Notes: generated by a model not told the origin, from the letters alone. A stretch of 34,024 nt of DNA from an uncultured Synergistales bacterium (GCA_905233565.1 CAJOCL010000005.1:159925-193948), one strand, 5' to 3'. Counted from the stretch's first letter, positions 1 to 7,285 are shown. Numbers and translations are program-made.

Positions 1-590
1 GTGTATCTTCATGCGGCCGGCAATGCTGCTGCAGTTACTGGTTAAGGGGATTTTCGCCGATAAGCATAAGAATTGTAAAGGAACAGAGATCCGCTCTTAC
101 TCCGACGAAAATATCAGGATTATGCGGACGTTTAATGTGCTGCATGTCATACGAAAAAGAGATTTATTCGGAGATGTGGTCAAAACTTCCCGGACCGGGT
201 TCAAAAATAAGAACTGAGCAGGGCGTATATATTCTTGAGAGTATTGATGTCGGCAGTGAACGGGTAAATATAAGATGTCCGACCGGGCGTCTGCTGCCGA
301 TACTGATAAGTGAATTTCCTGATTTTAAGGAGACTGTCTTAAAAGGCGAGGAATGGGGCGAGGATAAAGAATTTGCAGCAAAGAAAAAAGCGGCTCAGGA
401 ACGTATCGCGGCCATAAAGGCACGCGCACAGCGTTTGAAATCGCGTTCAAGAACTGCCGCAGCGAAAAATTCAAGCGCAAAAGTTAAACAGGCTGCACCG
501 GTTAAGGCCGTTAAACAAAAAGCAAAACCAAATAAGCCCGTTAATCGTGATAATACGCCTAAGAACAGGAAAAAGCCAAAAAAACAGTAA
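1..590 (+). CDS. ricT: RicT/YaaT-like PSP1-domain protein, 5' end outside window
   Basis: The frame is open from base 3, so the start lies upstream of the window; 195 residues are visible. The first visible part has the PSP1-family hallmarks: a Cys cluster (CGRQCCC), then FSPISIRIVKEQ, then a TPTKISGLCGRLMCC block followed by SYEKE. A short G-rich segment typical of the end of the family follows (residues about 75-125 of the visible part). The last 55 or so residues are a Lys/Ala/Arg-rich tail of low complexity, probably disordered. In Bacillus, RicT/YaaT works with RicA and RicF in a Fe-S-containing complex that affects RNA processing; the role in a diderm anaerobe is less clear. An ATG at base 135 is only an internal Met. 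Identity is firm from the Cys-rich blocks; the function is inferred from the family. Confidence 0.85.
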   Translation, partial: VSSCGRQCCCSYWLRGFSPISIRIVKEQRSALTPTKISGLCGRLMCCMSYEKEIYSEMWSKLPGPGSKIRTEQGVYILESIDVGSERVNIRCPTGRLLPILISEFPDFKETVLKGEEWGEDKEFAAKKKAAQERIAAIKARAQRLKSRSRTAAAKNSSAKVKQAAPVKAVKQKAKPNKPVNRDNTPKNRKKPKKQ

Positions 591-595
591 AATAT

Positions 596-641
596 AATGC
601 GGAGCAAGACACTTAATGATCTCCGTAGTGTCCTCCGCATT
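596..641 (-). terminator. Long hairpin at the 3' end of the toxin gene
   Basis: Arms at 596-604 and 633-641 (9 bp, AATGCGGAG/CTCCGCATT) continue, after a 3-nt bulge, into a 6-bp helix (608-613 with 627-632) closed by a 13-nt loop. It lies between the ends of the convergent ricT and toxin genes. One arm is the last coding part of the toxin. On the minus strand it is followed by ATATTTTAC, a weak U-tract, so termination is plausible but not certain. Confidence 0.5.
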
Positions 642-879
642 CAACTATACTGACCTGCAAATCGTCAACGCTAAAAACAAGCCTGTTTTTCTTGTCAATT
701 TTGACACTTGCGTAACCTTCAAGATGTCCCTTAAGCATTTCGGGCTTCCCGTAAGAACATCTGTAACCGTTACGCTGAATATCTTTTATCAGAGCGTTCA
801 CTTTTTTTATAAACTGTCTCTGGGTTTGTTGTTCTGTATAATCTTCCCATGCTTCAGAATGCCAGAATACTCCGCGCAT
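613..879 (-). CDS. Txe/YoeB-like toxin, mRNA interferase
   Basis: An 88-residue protein with the YoeB/Txe pattern. It has an N-terminal WHSEAWEDY motif, the LIKDIQRNGY helix, the KPEMLKGHLEGYASVKID segment with the basic K-I-D-K-K-N-R-L patch, and a C-terminal ECGGHY ending that corresponds to the catalytic HY of the family. YoeB toxins bind the ribosome and cut mRNA at the A site. The gene starts 3 nt after the antitoxin stop codon, so the two are cotranscribed. YoeB is classically paired with a YefM/Phd antitoxin, whereas the partner here is RelB/DinJ-like. All expected motifs are present, so the toxin looks intact. Confidence 0.85.
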   Translation of the reverse strand: MRGVFWHSEAWEDYTEQQTQRQFIKKVNALIKDIQRNGYRCSYGKPEMLKGHLEGYASVKIDKKNRLVFSVDDLQVSIVECGGHYGDH

Positions 880-882
880 AAA

Positions 883-1161
883 CTAAGCACCCGCCATTGA
901 GTATAATCTGCCTCTGCCCTCGCTGACTTCCTTGACTCGTTTCCTGATTTCCGTAGCCTCCTGCGGCGTAAAACCATTAAGATCCAGCGATGACAATTTC
1001 ACTTCCTGTTTTCTTACAGCCTGGCTCATCAGCGCGCTTACTACGGCAGACATCGGCAACCCTATATCTTCGCAGAGCTGTGAAAATTCATTTTTCATTT
1101 TTTTGTCTATCGTTAGTGTCAATTTCGTTTTTTCCGTATTCATTTTCGTTTTTGCCGTCAT
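883..1161 (-). CDS. RelB/DinJ-family antitoxin
   Basis: 92 residues from the chosen ATG. The N-terminal half is a ribbon-helix-helix: the KLTLTIDKKMKNEFSQ strand and helix, followed by LCEDIGLPMSAVVSALMSQ, as in RelB/DinJ. The C-terminal half (residues about 50-92) would wrap the toxin. The ATG at 1161 is preferred because AAAGGAG lies 9 nt upstream; a TTG two codons earlier would sit only 3 nt from that site. RelB-type antitoxins neutralise the toxin and repress their own operon through the RHH domain. The stop is 3 nt before the toxin start. The upstream AT-rich stretch (about 1180-1200) must hold the promoter and is divergent from waaA. Confidence 0.85.
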   Translation of the reverse strand: MTAKTKMNTEKTKLTLTIDKKMKNEFSQLCEDIGLPMSAVVSALMSQAVRKQEVKLSSLDLNGFTPQEATEIRKRVKEVSEGRGRLYSMAGA

Positions 1162-1230
1162 AATCAATCACTCCTTTAATTAATATAATATACTATACAG
1201 CAGAATAAAGAAGGGAAATAATGACTCGTA

Positions 1231-2499
1231 ATGAAAATTAACCTTTATCCTTCAGGAATGTGCATGTATCGGACAATCGTAAGCACATTTTTTTCACTGG
1301 GAGGACTTAATATCTTAAAGCGCAAGTACAGGAACAGCATTTCGGAACGTACGGGAATACTTGACGATATGCCAGAAAATCCTATCTGGATTCACGCCGT
1401 CTCAGTCGGTGAAGTTCAATCCGCAAGCTCACTGATACGCCGTATAAAAAGCCGCAGCCCGTACCCCTGTGTACTCTCAACGGTAACATTAACAGGCCGC
1501 GAAATGGCTCAGAAATTATTATCGGGAATTGTTGACAGGATAATATACAGCCCTTTTGACTCCCGGAAATTTGTATCCCGTTCGCTCGACGCAATAAGGC
1601 CGTCAGCATATATAACAATGGAGACGGAATTATGGCCCGAAATGCTCGCACAGTTAAAGGCGCGTAATATCCCGGCATTTTTGGCAAACGGAAGACTTTC
1701 GGACAAAAGTTTCACGAAGCTCAAACGAACAAAATACTTCTGGTCAGGCGTTCTTGAATGTCTCAGCAAATTAATGGTACGTTTCAATGAAGACAAGAAA
1801 AAATTCCTCGCTCTCGGCGTTCCTGACGAAAAAATCGTGATAACCGGCGACTGCAAAGTTGATACGCTGTTGGACCGCCGAAAAAATACAGACCCTGAAA
1901 AATGGAGCTGGCTCAAAAACGGCAAATCACCCCTTTTCACTGCCGGAAGCACTCACAGCGGTGAAGATGAAATAGTAATATCAGCTTTCAGGACAGCCCG
2001 GAAAGTTTTTCCCGGCTCAAGGCTCGTTATAGTCCCAAGACACCCCGAACGCGCTTTGATGACTATAGCCTCCGCCCTGCCTTATGATGATGTTCACGCT
2101 GAATTATTATCGAAAATTGACAGGGACAATAACAACGCTGATGTTATCGTGGTTGACAGGATAGGCGTACTCTTTGACCTATACGCCGCAAGCGATGCAG
2201 TATTCATCGGCGGAAGTCTTGTTCAAAAGGGAGGCCAGAACCCGTTTGAACCTGCACTGTTCGGACTTCCCGCAATTCACGGACCCTGCATGACTGATTT
2301 TCCCGACACTGAGCGCATGGACTCAATGGGTGCTGCAATATGCGTACATAATGATCTGGAACTGGCAAAAGCCTGGTGCGAATGTATGAATCCTGAAAAC
2401 ATAAAAAATTCCTTAAAGAACTGCAGCGACTACTTTAATACTTTGGGAGGAGCAGCAAAAAGAACTTGGGCTGAAATCGAAAATGTTTTGAACCCTTGA
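1231..2499 (+). CDS. waaA: 3-deoxy-D-manno-octulosonic acid (Kdo) transferase
   Basis: 422 residues, the usual size for WaaA/KdtA (GT30). It transfers Kdo from CMP-Kdo to lipid A precursor at the inner membrane. Visible motifs are a hydrophobic N-terminal stretch, IWIHAVSVGEV with the essential Glu, METELWPE, GDCKVDT (the family GN-K-D block), FTAGSTHSGEDE, IVPRHPER and the C-terminal GGSLVQKGGQNPFEPALFG. The start is uncertain: the first ATG has only a distant AGGG, while the third Met (1264, MYRTIV) has AGGA 6 nt upstream and matches the usual length of the family N-terminus. A seven-codon mini-ORF (1221-1241, MTRNEN) with its own SD overlaps the first ATG. The gene shows that the organism has LPS and is therefore diderm. 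The stop codon lies inside the tRNA operon -35 box. Confidence 0.95.
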   Translation: MKINLYPSGMCMYRTIVSTFFSLGGLNILKRKYRNSISERTGILDDMPENPIWIHAVSVGEVQSASSLIRRIKSRSPYPCVLSTVTLTGREMAQKLLSGIVDRIIYSPFDSRKFVSRSLDAIRPSAYITMETELWPEMLAQLKARNIPAFLANGRLSDKSFTKLKRTKYFWSGVLECLSKLMVRFNEDKKKFLALGVPDEKIVITGDCKVDTLLDRRKNTDPEKWSWLKNGKSPLFTAGSTHSGEDEIVISAFRTARKVFPGSRLVIVPRHPERALMTIASALPYDDVHAELLSKIDRDNNNADVIVVDRIGVLFDLYAASDAVFIGGSLVQKGGQNPFEPALFGLPAIHGPCMTDFPDTERMDSMGAAICVHNDLELAKAWCECMNPENIKNSLKNCSDYFNTLGGAAKRTWAEIENVLNP

Positions 2500-2524
2500 C
2501 AAAAATTTAATTCATGCGTAAAAT
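2496..2524 (+). promoter_or_regulatory. Sigma-70-type promoter of the tRNA operon
   Basis: A perfect -35 box TTGACA (2496-2501), a 17-nt spacer and TAAAAT (2519-2524) stand 18 nt before the first tRNA. The waaA stop codon TGA (2497-2499) is part of the -35 hexamer. Confidence 0.75.
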
Positions 2525-2542
2525 ACTCCTTGTTGTTCAGCC

Positions 2543-2617
2543 GGGCGGATAGTTCAGCGGTAGAACACCTGCTTTACACGCAGGGGGTCGTAGGTTCGAA
2601 CCCTGCTTCGCCCACCA
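2543..2617 (+). tRNA. tRNA-Val (anticodon TAC)
   Basis: 75 nt with encoded CCA. The acceptor GGGCGGA pairs with TTCGCCC. The anticodon stem CCTGC/GCAGG encloses loop TTTACAC, giving anticodon TAC, which reads GTA. It is the first of four tRNAs transcribed from the promoter at 2496. Confidence 0.95.
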
Positions 2618-2637
2618 GTGATTTACGATTTCAACGC

Positions 2638-2715
2638 GGGGTCGTAGCTCAGTCGGTTTAGAGTGTCGGCCTGTCACGCCGAAGGTCGCGAGTTCAAGTC
2701 TCGTCGGCCCCGCCA
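2638..2715 (+). tRNA. tRNA-Asp (anticodon GTC)
   Basis: 78 nt with encoded CCA. The acceptor GGGGTCG pairs with CGGCCCC. The anticodon stem TCGGC/GCCGA encloses loop CTGTCAC, giving GTC. Confidence 0.95.
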
Positions 2716-2737
2716 AATAAAATTAAATCACGCTCAG

Positions 2738-2813
2738 GGCGGGATAGCTCAGATGGTAGAGCAATGGACTGAAAATCCATGTGTCCCCGGTTCGATTCTG
2801 GGTCCCGCCACCA
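2738..2813 (+). tRNA. tRNA-Phe (anticodon GAA)
   Basis: 76 nt with encoded CCA. The acceptor GGCGGGA pairs with TCCCGCC. The anticodon stem ATGGA/TCCAT encloses loop CTGAAAA, giving GAA. Confidence 0.95.
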
Positions 2814-2842
2814 GTAAATAATTTGAAAACATGATAATCATT

Positions 2843-2917
2843 GCGGAAGTAGCTCAGGGGTAGAGCACAACCTTGCCAAGGTTGGGGTCGCGGGTTCAAA
2901 TCCCGTCTTCCGCTCCA
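2843..2917 (+). tRNA. tRNA-Gly (anticodon GCC)
   Basis: 75 nt with encoded CCA. The acceptor GCGGAAG pairs with CTTCCGC. The anticodon stem CAACC/GGTTG encloses loop TTGCCAA, giving GCC. It is the last tRNA before the terminator at 2947. Confidence 0.95.
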
Positions 2918-2946
2918 AGAATAAAAAAATAAATTATGAGAATGAC

Positions 2947-2983
2947 AGCTTCAAGATAAAAACAATCTTGAGGCTTTTTTTTT
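2947..2983 (+). terminator. Rho-independent terminator of the tRNA operon
   Basis: An 11-bp stem (AGCTTCAAGAT with ATCTTGAGGCT, including G-T pairs) with a 7-nt A-rich loop is followed by nine T. It lies 30 nt after tRNA-Gly. Confidence 0.9.
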
Positions 2984-3051
2984 GTGCTTTGTTATAATAT
3001 GCAAAAATCATGAAATTATGAAAGAAAATCAAGAAAGAAAGGTAAATATTT

Positions 3052-3648
3052 ATGCTTAAAAATCATGCGTGGATTATGCTTTTTATGATGTCATTCTGCG
3101 TTTTCGTCCTTTCAGGCTGCGGAGGCGGAAGCCTTGACGGCGAAATCAGTTCCGAAACACAAAACAATCAGACCATACCGAATGATTATCCTGATACTTA
3201 CGACACTGAAAGCCTTCTCGAAGGCTCATGGCGCGCGGCTGACAGTTCGTATGAATTCAGCACTGAAAGATTCACATTCAGGTTAAATTCCGCATATCTC
3301 ACTTTCAATTCTACGGATATAAAGGGTACTATTGCACAGTCAACCGTAAGCAGCCGTCAGGAATGGCAGGCTTCATATGATGATGAAGATAATGATTATA
3401 TTATTGACTTGGGCATAAGATCCCTTGATATTGATTTCGATAATGAGACTGCTACAATGATTCATCAGGGCAAAGACAACTGGCGCTGCAACATCGACGG
3501 AAACAACAAGATACTCATGAATATAACCGTGTCAGGCGATACCCTGATAAGAGTAAACTATCAGGGAACGGCACGCAATCTTTATAACAATATCGGTGCT
3601 GAATACAATTTCACTCTGACATTCAGAAAGGAGCAATATATACAGTAA
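3052..3648 (+). CDS. Putative lipoprotein of unknown function
   Basis: 198 residues. The N-terminus is a lipoprotein signal peptide: a hydrophobic core followed by the lipobox LSGC (Cys at about residue 23) and a Gly-rich start of the mature chain. The rest is Asn/Asp/Ser/Thr-rich with alternating short hydrophobic stretches, suggesting a beta-rich periplasmic domain; the segment beginning EGSWRAADSSYEFS is reminiscent of lipocalin-like folds, but I do not recognise a family. The start is supported by AAAGGT about 8 nt upstream, and a TATAAT at 2993-2998 may be its -10 box. It is followed on the same strand, 94 nt later, by a secreted C1 protease, so it may belong to the same transcription unit. 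Confidence 0.7.
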   Translation: MLKNHAWIMLFMMSFCVFVLSGCGGGSLDGEISSETQNNQTIPNDYPDTYDTESLLEGSWRAADSSYEFSTERFTFRLNSAYLTFNSTDIKGTIAQSTVSSRQEWQASYDDEDNDYIIDLGIRSLDIDFDNETATMIHQGKDNWRCNIDGNNKILMNITVSGDTLIRVNYQGTARNLYNNIGAEYNFTLTFRKEQYIQ

Positions 3649-3742
3649 ACGCAGGTGCAGTGCGGGGGAATCAGGAATAATTACACTTTCAGTGATATAC
3701 TTAATAGACTTAAATAAAAACAAAAAGGAGAATTAATCTCAG

Positions 3743-6103
3743 ATGAAAAAAAAGAGTTTTTTACTTGCGTTTTTCCTCGCGGTCTTCATGGCCGGAACTG
3801 CTTTCGCGGCTCTTCCTGTATCGTTTGACCTGCGCGGAAACCTCCCTCCGATAAGGAATCAGGGGCGTTTCGGAACCTGCTGGGCATTCAGCACAATAGG
3901 CGGGGTTGAGAGCAGTTATTTAATGCAGATAAGCAATGACAAGAATGCTAATTTTCTTAACACCACAGTTGAGTCTATGGATCTCTCAGAACTGCATCTC
4001 GTCTGGTTCGCTCACATGGCACCGAAAAGGTATCAGCGTTTTTCAACGAGAATAACCACGAGTACAGGGAAAAAGGAAATCGTTTACAACCCTTCGCCCC
4101 GTCAGGCAATATCATCAGAAACAATGGGGGCAGCTATTGCTATACTTGCTCGCGGAGTTACGCTTGAAGAGGGAACTTGGGGGCCAGTCTCTGAAGATGA
4201 GATGCCATATGCTGTATACGGAACTTTAGGAACTGTAGACAAGCTCGAAGATGACGCAAGAAATCTTGAGGATTACACGCCCGCTTTGAGGCTTACTGAT
4301 GCATCGTTCTTTACAATTAGTGATAGATTCCGTTTCTTCGCTTCAGAAAGCTACAGAGATGAGATAAAACGTCTCATCATGGAAAAGGGCGGTATAAGCA
4401 TAGCTTACTGGCAGTCTCACGATAACGGTTTCAGAAATGAAGAATACCACTCTTATTTCTTTTCAGACTGGAGACTGAGCAGCGATGACCGCGACAGAAA
4501 AACAAGAGTAAATCCCAGAGCCAATACGACACACGCAGTCTTGATTGCAGGGTGGGACGATGATTTCCCGGTTGAAAATTTCGGCAAAGAAAAGCCCAAT
4601 AAGCCCGGCGCGTGGCTCGTACGAAATTCATGGGGCGAATATGAAGGCAGTGACGGCGGTTACTTCTGGATGTCCTACGAACAGGGGATCGAGGGAGGAA
4701 TGATATACACCGTTGAACAGCCTCCAGCAAATATGCACCGTTACGACTGGGACGATCTGGGCGTTGTCAACACGTGGAGGGATATTACAAATTCGGCCGG
4801 CTCAACCGCAGCAAACGTCTTCCAGATTCGTTCAGAAGGCGAAAGCCTGAGAGAAGTAGGTTTTTACACAACCGGATTTGATACGAAAGTTGACATCAGC
4901 ATCGCAACATACGGCAGCACTCATCCGGGCAGCAACATCATGAGCAGCGATAATATATCTCAGGTAGTAAGCGGTAAAAATTATCGTCTTCCCGGCTATC
5001 ATACTGTGAGCTTTGATTCAATACCGATGGACAAGGGAGAATATTTCGCGGTTATATTTACAGCGGCAAGTGATAACACGGATGGTAGATTCCCGATTTC
5101 CGTTGAAAAATCGAGAACTCTCTTCACTGATTATGCCAGAGTAGGAGAGGGAGAGAGTTATTTCTACAACACTTCAGAAGATAAATGGTATGACGGAGCT
5201 TATTACGTTACAAAAGTAAACGGAATGTCCTCCGTTGTCCCGAGAAACGCCTGTATAAAGGCATTCACTTTTGATACCAATATGGAAGATGAGCCGATGT
5301 CTGATGATGTTGAAACTTTCTACGGAGTTGAAGTTGTTGACTTCCCTCAAACAACAGTTGAAGACACGCATAACAGCGATGAACTTGAGTATGAAGGTGA
5401 AACAGTCAACGTAATACTTGAAAGCAATGACAATAGTCCGTTAAAAGCAGGAACGACAGCACAGGTTTATTTTATACTGCTTGACAGCGATTATAAGGGA
5501 TATGACACTGAAGCAATTTCAGACGATGTTATAAGCGGTGACGTTGACAGCGACGACTACGAAATGGACATGGATATATTTGAATATATCGGCTCAGACG
5601 ATGACAACCCGTTATATCCTGCCGGCTATGAGCCTGATTATTTCTTCAGGACAAGCGATGACATGTTATTCCCTGTTTACGGGCCTCTTGATGTTATTGT
5701 GAGCGATGACAGCGGCGTTGTTACGCTTGACCCGATAGCGCTTGAAATCCCTGAGGGCTATTATGATGTTATGTACATGGCCGGCACTGAAAGCGACAGA
5801 GTAGTCGGAGACATTGAACCGGTAATACATTTCACGAGCCTGCCTGAAAGGGAAGAGGACAATAATTACGACGAGAACAAATACTGGGGTGACGATGTAA
5901 AACCTTCAAGCAACAATAACAATAACAACAACGGAGGAAATGACAACAATACAAACAACGGCGACAGCACAACACCTTCAAACAACAGCCGGAACGGTGC
6001 TATTCAGGCCGGACCGGGAACGAAGGGCGGCTGTAATTCAGGAATATTCGGAGTTATTGCGCTTTCAGTGCTTTGCTTAATGAAGGGCAGGAAAAATAAT
6101 TAA
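3743..6103 (+). CDS. Secreted papain-like (C1A) cysteine protease with Synergist-CTERM-like tail
   Basis: 786 residues. A signal peptide (residues 1-22, ending AFA) runs almost directly into the catalytic domain, with no room for the usual inhibitory propeptide. Catalytic residues are visible: Gln40 in the NQG motif, Cys46 in GTCWAF, His264 in THAVLIAGWDD and Asn295 in RNSWG. Residues about 330-500 match the lectin-like beta domain that often follows such peptidases in anaerobes. Residues about 500-700 are rich in Asp and Glu. An Asn/Ser/Gly/Thr-rich spacer and a C-terminal sorting-type tail follow: GGCNSG, a hydrophobic helix, then KGRKNN. The tail resembles the Synergist-CTERM signal, implying processing and surface display. 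An AGGAG lies 12 nt before the ATG. The stop overlaps the ruvX start by one base. Confidence 0.9.
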   Translation: MKKKSFLLAFFLAVFMAGTAFAALPVSFDLRGNLPPIRNQGRFGTCWAFSTIGGVESSYLMQISNDKNANFLNTTVESMDLSELHLVWFAHMAPKRYQRFSTRITTSTGKKEIVYNPSPRQAISSETMGAAIAILARGVTLEEGTWGPVSEDEMPYAVYGTLGTVDKLEDDARNLEDYTPALRLTDASFFTISDRFRFFASESYRDEIKRLIMEKGGISIAYWQSHDNGFRNEEYHSYFFSDWRLSSDDRDRKTRVNPRANTTHAVLIAGWDDDFPVENFGKEKPNKPGAWLVRNSWGEYEGSDGGYFWMSYEQGIEGGMIYTVEQPPANMHRYDWDDLGVVNTWRDITNSAGSTAANVFQIRSEGESLREVGFYTTGFDTKVDISIATYGSTHPGSNIMSSDNISQVVSGKNYRLPGYHTVSFDSIPMDKGEYFAVIFTAASDNTDGRFPISVEKSRTLFTDYARVGEGESYFYNTSEDKWYDGAYYVTKVNGMSSVVPRNACIKAFTFDTNMEDEPMSDDVETFYGVEVVDFPQTTVEDTHNSDELEYEGETVNVILESNDNSPLKAGTTAQVYFILLDSDYKGYDTEAISDDVISGDVDSDDYEMDMDIFEYIGSDDDNPLYPAGYEPDYFFRTSDDMLFPVYGPLDVIVSDDSGVVTLDPIALEIPEGYYDVMYMAGTESDRVVGDIEPVIHFTSLPEREEDNNYDENKYWGDDVKPSSNNNNNNNGGNDNNTNNGDSTTPSNNSRNGAIQAGPGTKGGCNSGIFGVIALSVLCLMKGRKNN

Positions 6104-6531
6104 TGATTAATAATGTCAGAGGCCGTGTTCTTGCGCTTGATTTAGGAACTGTCCGAATCGGTGCTGCGGTCTCTGACCCTTCACGGGTAATTGCTCAGGG
6201 CTTGGGAGTCTGGAAGGCTGAAGGTGAACAATGGCTGAAGGATTTTGATGAGGCTTTGAGGAAATACGATCCGAATGTTATAGTTGTCGGGCTTCCCTTG
6301 AGAACTGACGGTAAAAACAGCGGAGCAGCAGAGAGAATACTTTCAATTGTCGATGACTTGAGGAGTAAATATCCTGAGCGTGAATTTGTTCTGCATGATG
6401 AGAGATTTACGACGGTTATTGCACAAAGGGCAATGATTGAGGCTGATGTTTCAAGGAAAGGAAGACGAAAGAAAGTTGATAAAGTTGCGGCCGTTATAAT
6501 TCTTGAGGATTGGTTAGAGGCTCAAAGATAG
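6103..6531 (+). CDS. ruvX: Putative Holliday junction resolvase RuvX/YqgF
   Basis: 142 residues, typical for the family. The RNase H-like fold is indicated by LALDLGTVRIGAAVSDP (catalytic Asp13), the IVVGLPLRTDG strand, the HDERFTT block with its Glu, and the terminal KVDKVAAVIILEDWL with the conserved acidic residues. YqgF proteins have been linked both to Holliday-junction resolution and to maturation of the 5' end of 16S rRNA precursor; the sequence alone does not decide between them. Its ATG shares a base with the protease stop codon, so it is translated from the same message, which is an unusual partner for this housekeeping gene. An AGGA lies upstream inside the protease's last codons. 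Confidence 0.93.
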   Translation: MINNVRGRVLALDLGTVRIGAAVSDPSRVIAQGLGVWKAEGEQWLKDFDEALRKYDPNVIVVGLPLRTDGKNSGAAERILSIVDDLRSKYPEREFVLHDERFTTVIAQRAMIEADVSRKGRRKKVDKVAAVIILEDWLEAQR

Positions 6532-6547
6532 AGATAGAACAATAAAA

Positions 6548-6580
6548 CCCCCTATTGTCGCTCATCAAGGGGGAAAATTT
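6548..6580 (-). terminator. Hairpin terminator of the Phd/PIN operon
   Basis: CCCCCT (6548-6553) pairs with AGGGGG (6568-6573). On the minus strand the stem is followed by TTTTATT, so it fits termination of the PIN gene. It also sits after ruvX, but there the tail is AAAATTT. Confidence 0.5.
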
Positions 6581-7004
6581 ATCCTTCAACACTGAAAACT
6601 CCTGAAAAATATTCCTCAGGCGTTAAGGCTTTCACCCTGCTGTCCTGAAAATCTTTCGTGTTGCGCGTAATTATGTAATCAGCATTAATCCTCGAGGCCG
6701 TAGCGCTCTGAACGGCATCTTCAAAATCCTGCCACTTCATATCTGCGGCTTTTTCTAAATCTGACAGACCTAAACCAACAAAGTTGAACGTCATAACAAG
6801 CGTCATAAAGATTTCTTCCGTTCGTTCAGGCGTTAATTACTTCCTCATTACGTAGGCTATATTCATTGGACTCATCGAAGATATATAACCCGTAACAGAT
6901 TCATCATATTCACATAAGCCCCATATTTTGAATGAAGTCTTGAAATGCGGTTCTCTTTCCTGCAGAACATCAAGCAGAATATTTGTGTCAATCAGCAATT
7001 TCAT
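6579..7004 (-). pseudogene. PIN-domain (VapC-like) toxin broken by one in-frame TAA
   Basis: One frame runs from an ATG at 7004 to a stop at 6579 (141 codons) and is interrupted only at codon 56 by TAA (6837-6839). The first part reads MKLLIDTNILLDVLQERE, the classic PIN start with its catalytic Asp. After the stop, the same frame continues through LTPERTEEIF, DFEDAVQSATA and ADYIITRNTKDF, which carry the other acidic residues. At codon 56 relatives usually have Glu (RKEL), so a single GAA-to-TAA change would explain it. Both halves are otherwise well preserved, so the loss is recent or an assembly error. VapC-like toxins are RNases. The start overlaps the antitoxin gene by 17 nt, the usual arrangement for a toxin-antitoxin pair. 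TAA is not a recoding signal for selenocysteine. Confidence 0.85.
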
Positions 7005-7233
7005 ATTTTTCCCTCAATATTTTATCTCTGACCTTATCCGGATCAATATCTTTGCTTAAAATGCCTGCTAATCTCTCTGCTGCTAATGAGACAACTTTCC
7101 CTCTCGGCAAAAATCGGCCGATTTCATTGTGATGTCCGTCCGTCATGATTATTTCCTGTCCGTCTTCCATCATGTCAAGATACTCGCTTATATGTTCCTG
7201 TATCTTATCTCTTGTTGCTATAGAACTTAACAT
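6988..7233 (-). CDS. Phd/YefM-like antitoxin
   Basis: 81 residues from the ATG at 7233, which has AAGGGG about 11 nt upstream. The frame is open further upstream but has no better start. The order of elements is Phd-like: a short strand, the helix IQEHISEYLDMMEDG, the strand EIIMTDGHHNEIGRFLP, then a C-terminal toxin-binding region (residues about 45-81) that is helical and charged. It is encoded just before, and overlaps, a VapC-like gene that carries a nonsense codon, so it may now be an orphan antitoxin acting only as a repressor or as an anti-addiction factor against related toxins. Family assignment is by fold pattern and context and is moderately sure. Confidence 0.7.
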   Translation of the reverse strand: MLSSIATRDKIQEHISEYLDMMEDGQEIIMTDGHHNEIGRFLPRGKVVSLAAERLAGILSKDIDPDKVRDKILREKYEIAD

Positions 7234-7260
7234 AATTATTATTACCCCTTTTTCAATTTT

Positions 7261-7285
7261 CCCCCTCGCATAATCAGCAAGGGGG
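7261..7285 (-). terminator. GC-rich hairpin after garD
   Basis: On the minus strand CCCCCTTGC pairs with GCGAGGGGG (9 bp with one G-U, 7-nt loop), 16 nt after the garD stop. There is no U-tract. It resembles the hairpin at 6548 (both begin CCCCCTTG and end in AGGGGG), so the two hairpins bracket the Phd/PIN locus. Confidence 0.45.

Noticed and set aside
11-217. Open frame of 68 codons at the left edge
   Set aside because: It is out of frame with the RicT/PSP1 sequence, which runs through the same bases with clear family motifs.
135-590. ricT starting at the ATG at 135
   Set aside because: The same frame is open to the window edge and encodes the conserved Cys-rich core upstream, so this ATG is internal.
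5900-5990. AAC/AAT-rich stretch as a non-coding repeat
   Set aside because: It encodes the Asn/Gly/Ser/Thr-rich spacer before the protease sorting tail and stays in frame.
6837-6839. Stop codon in the PIN gene read as selenocysteine
   Set aside because: The codon is TAA, not TGA, and no SECIS-like stem follows; a nonsense mutation is simpler even though the genome has tRNA-Sec.
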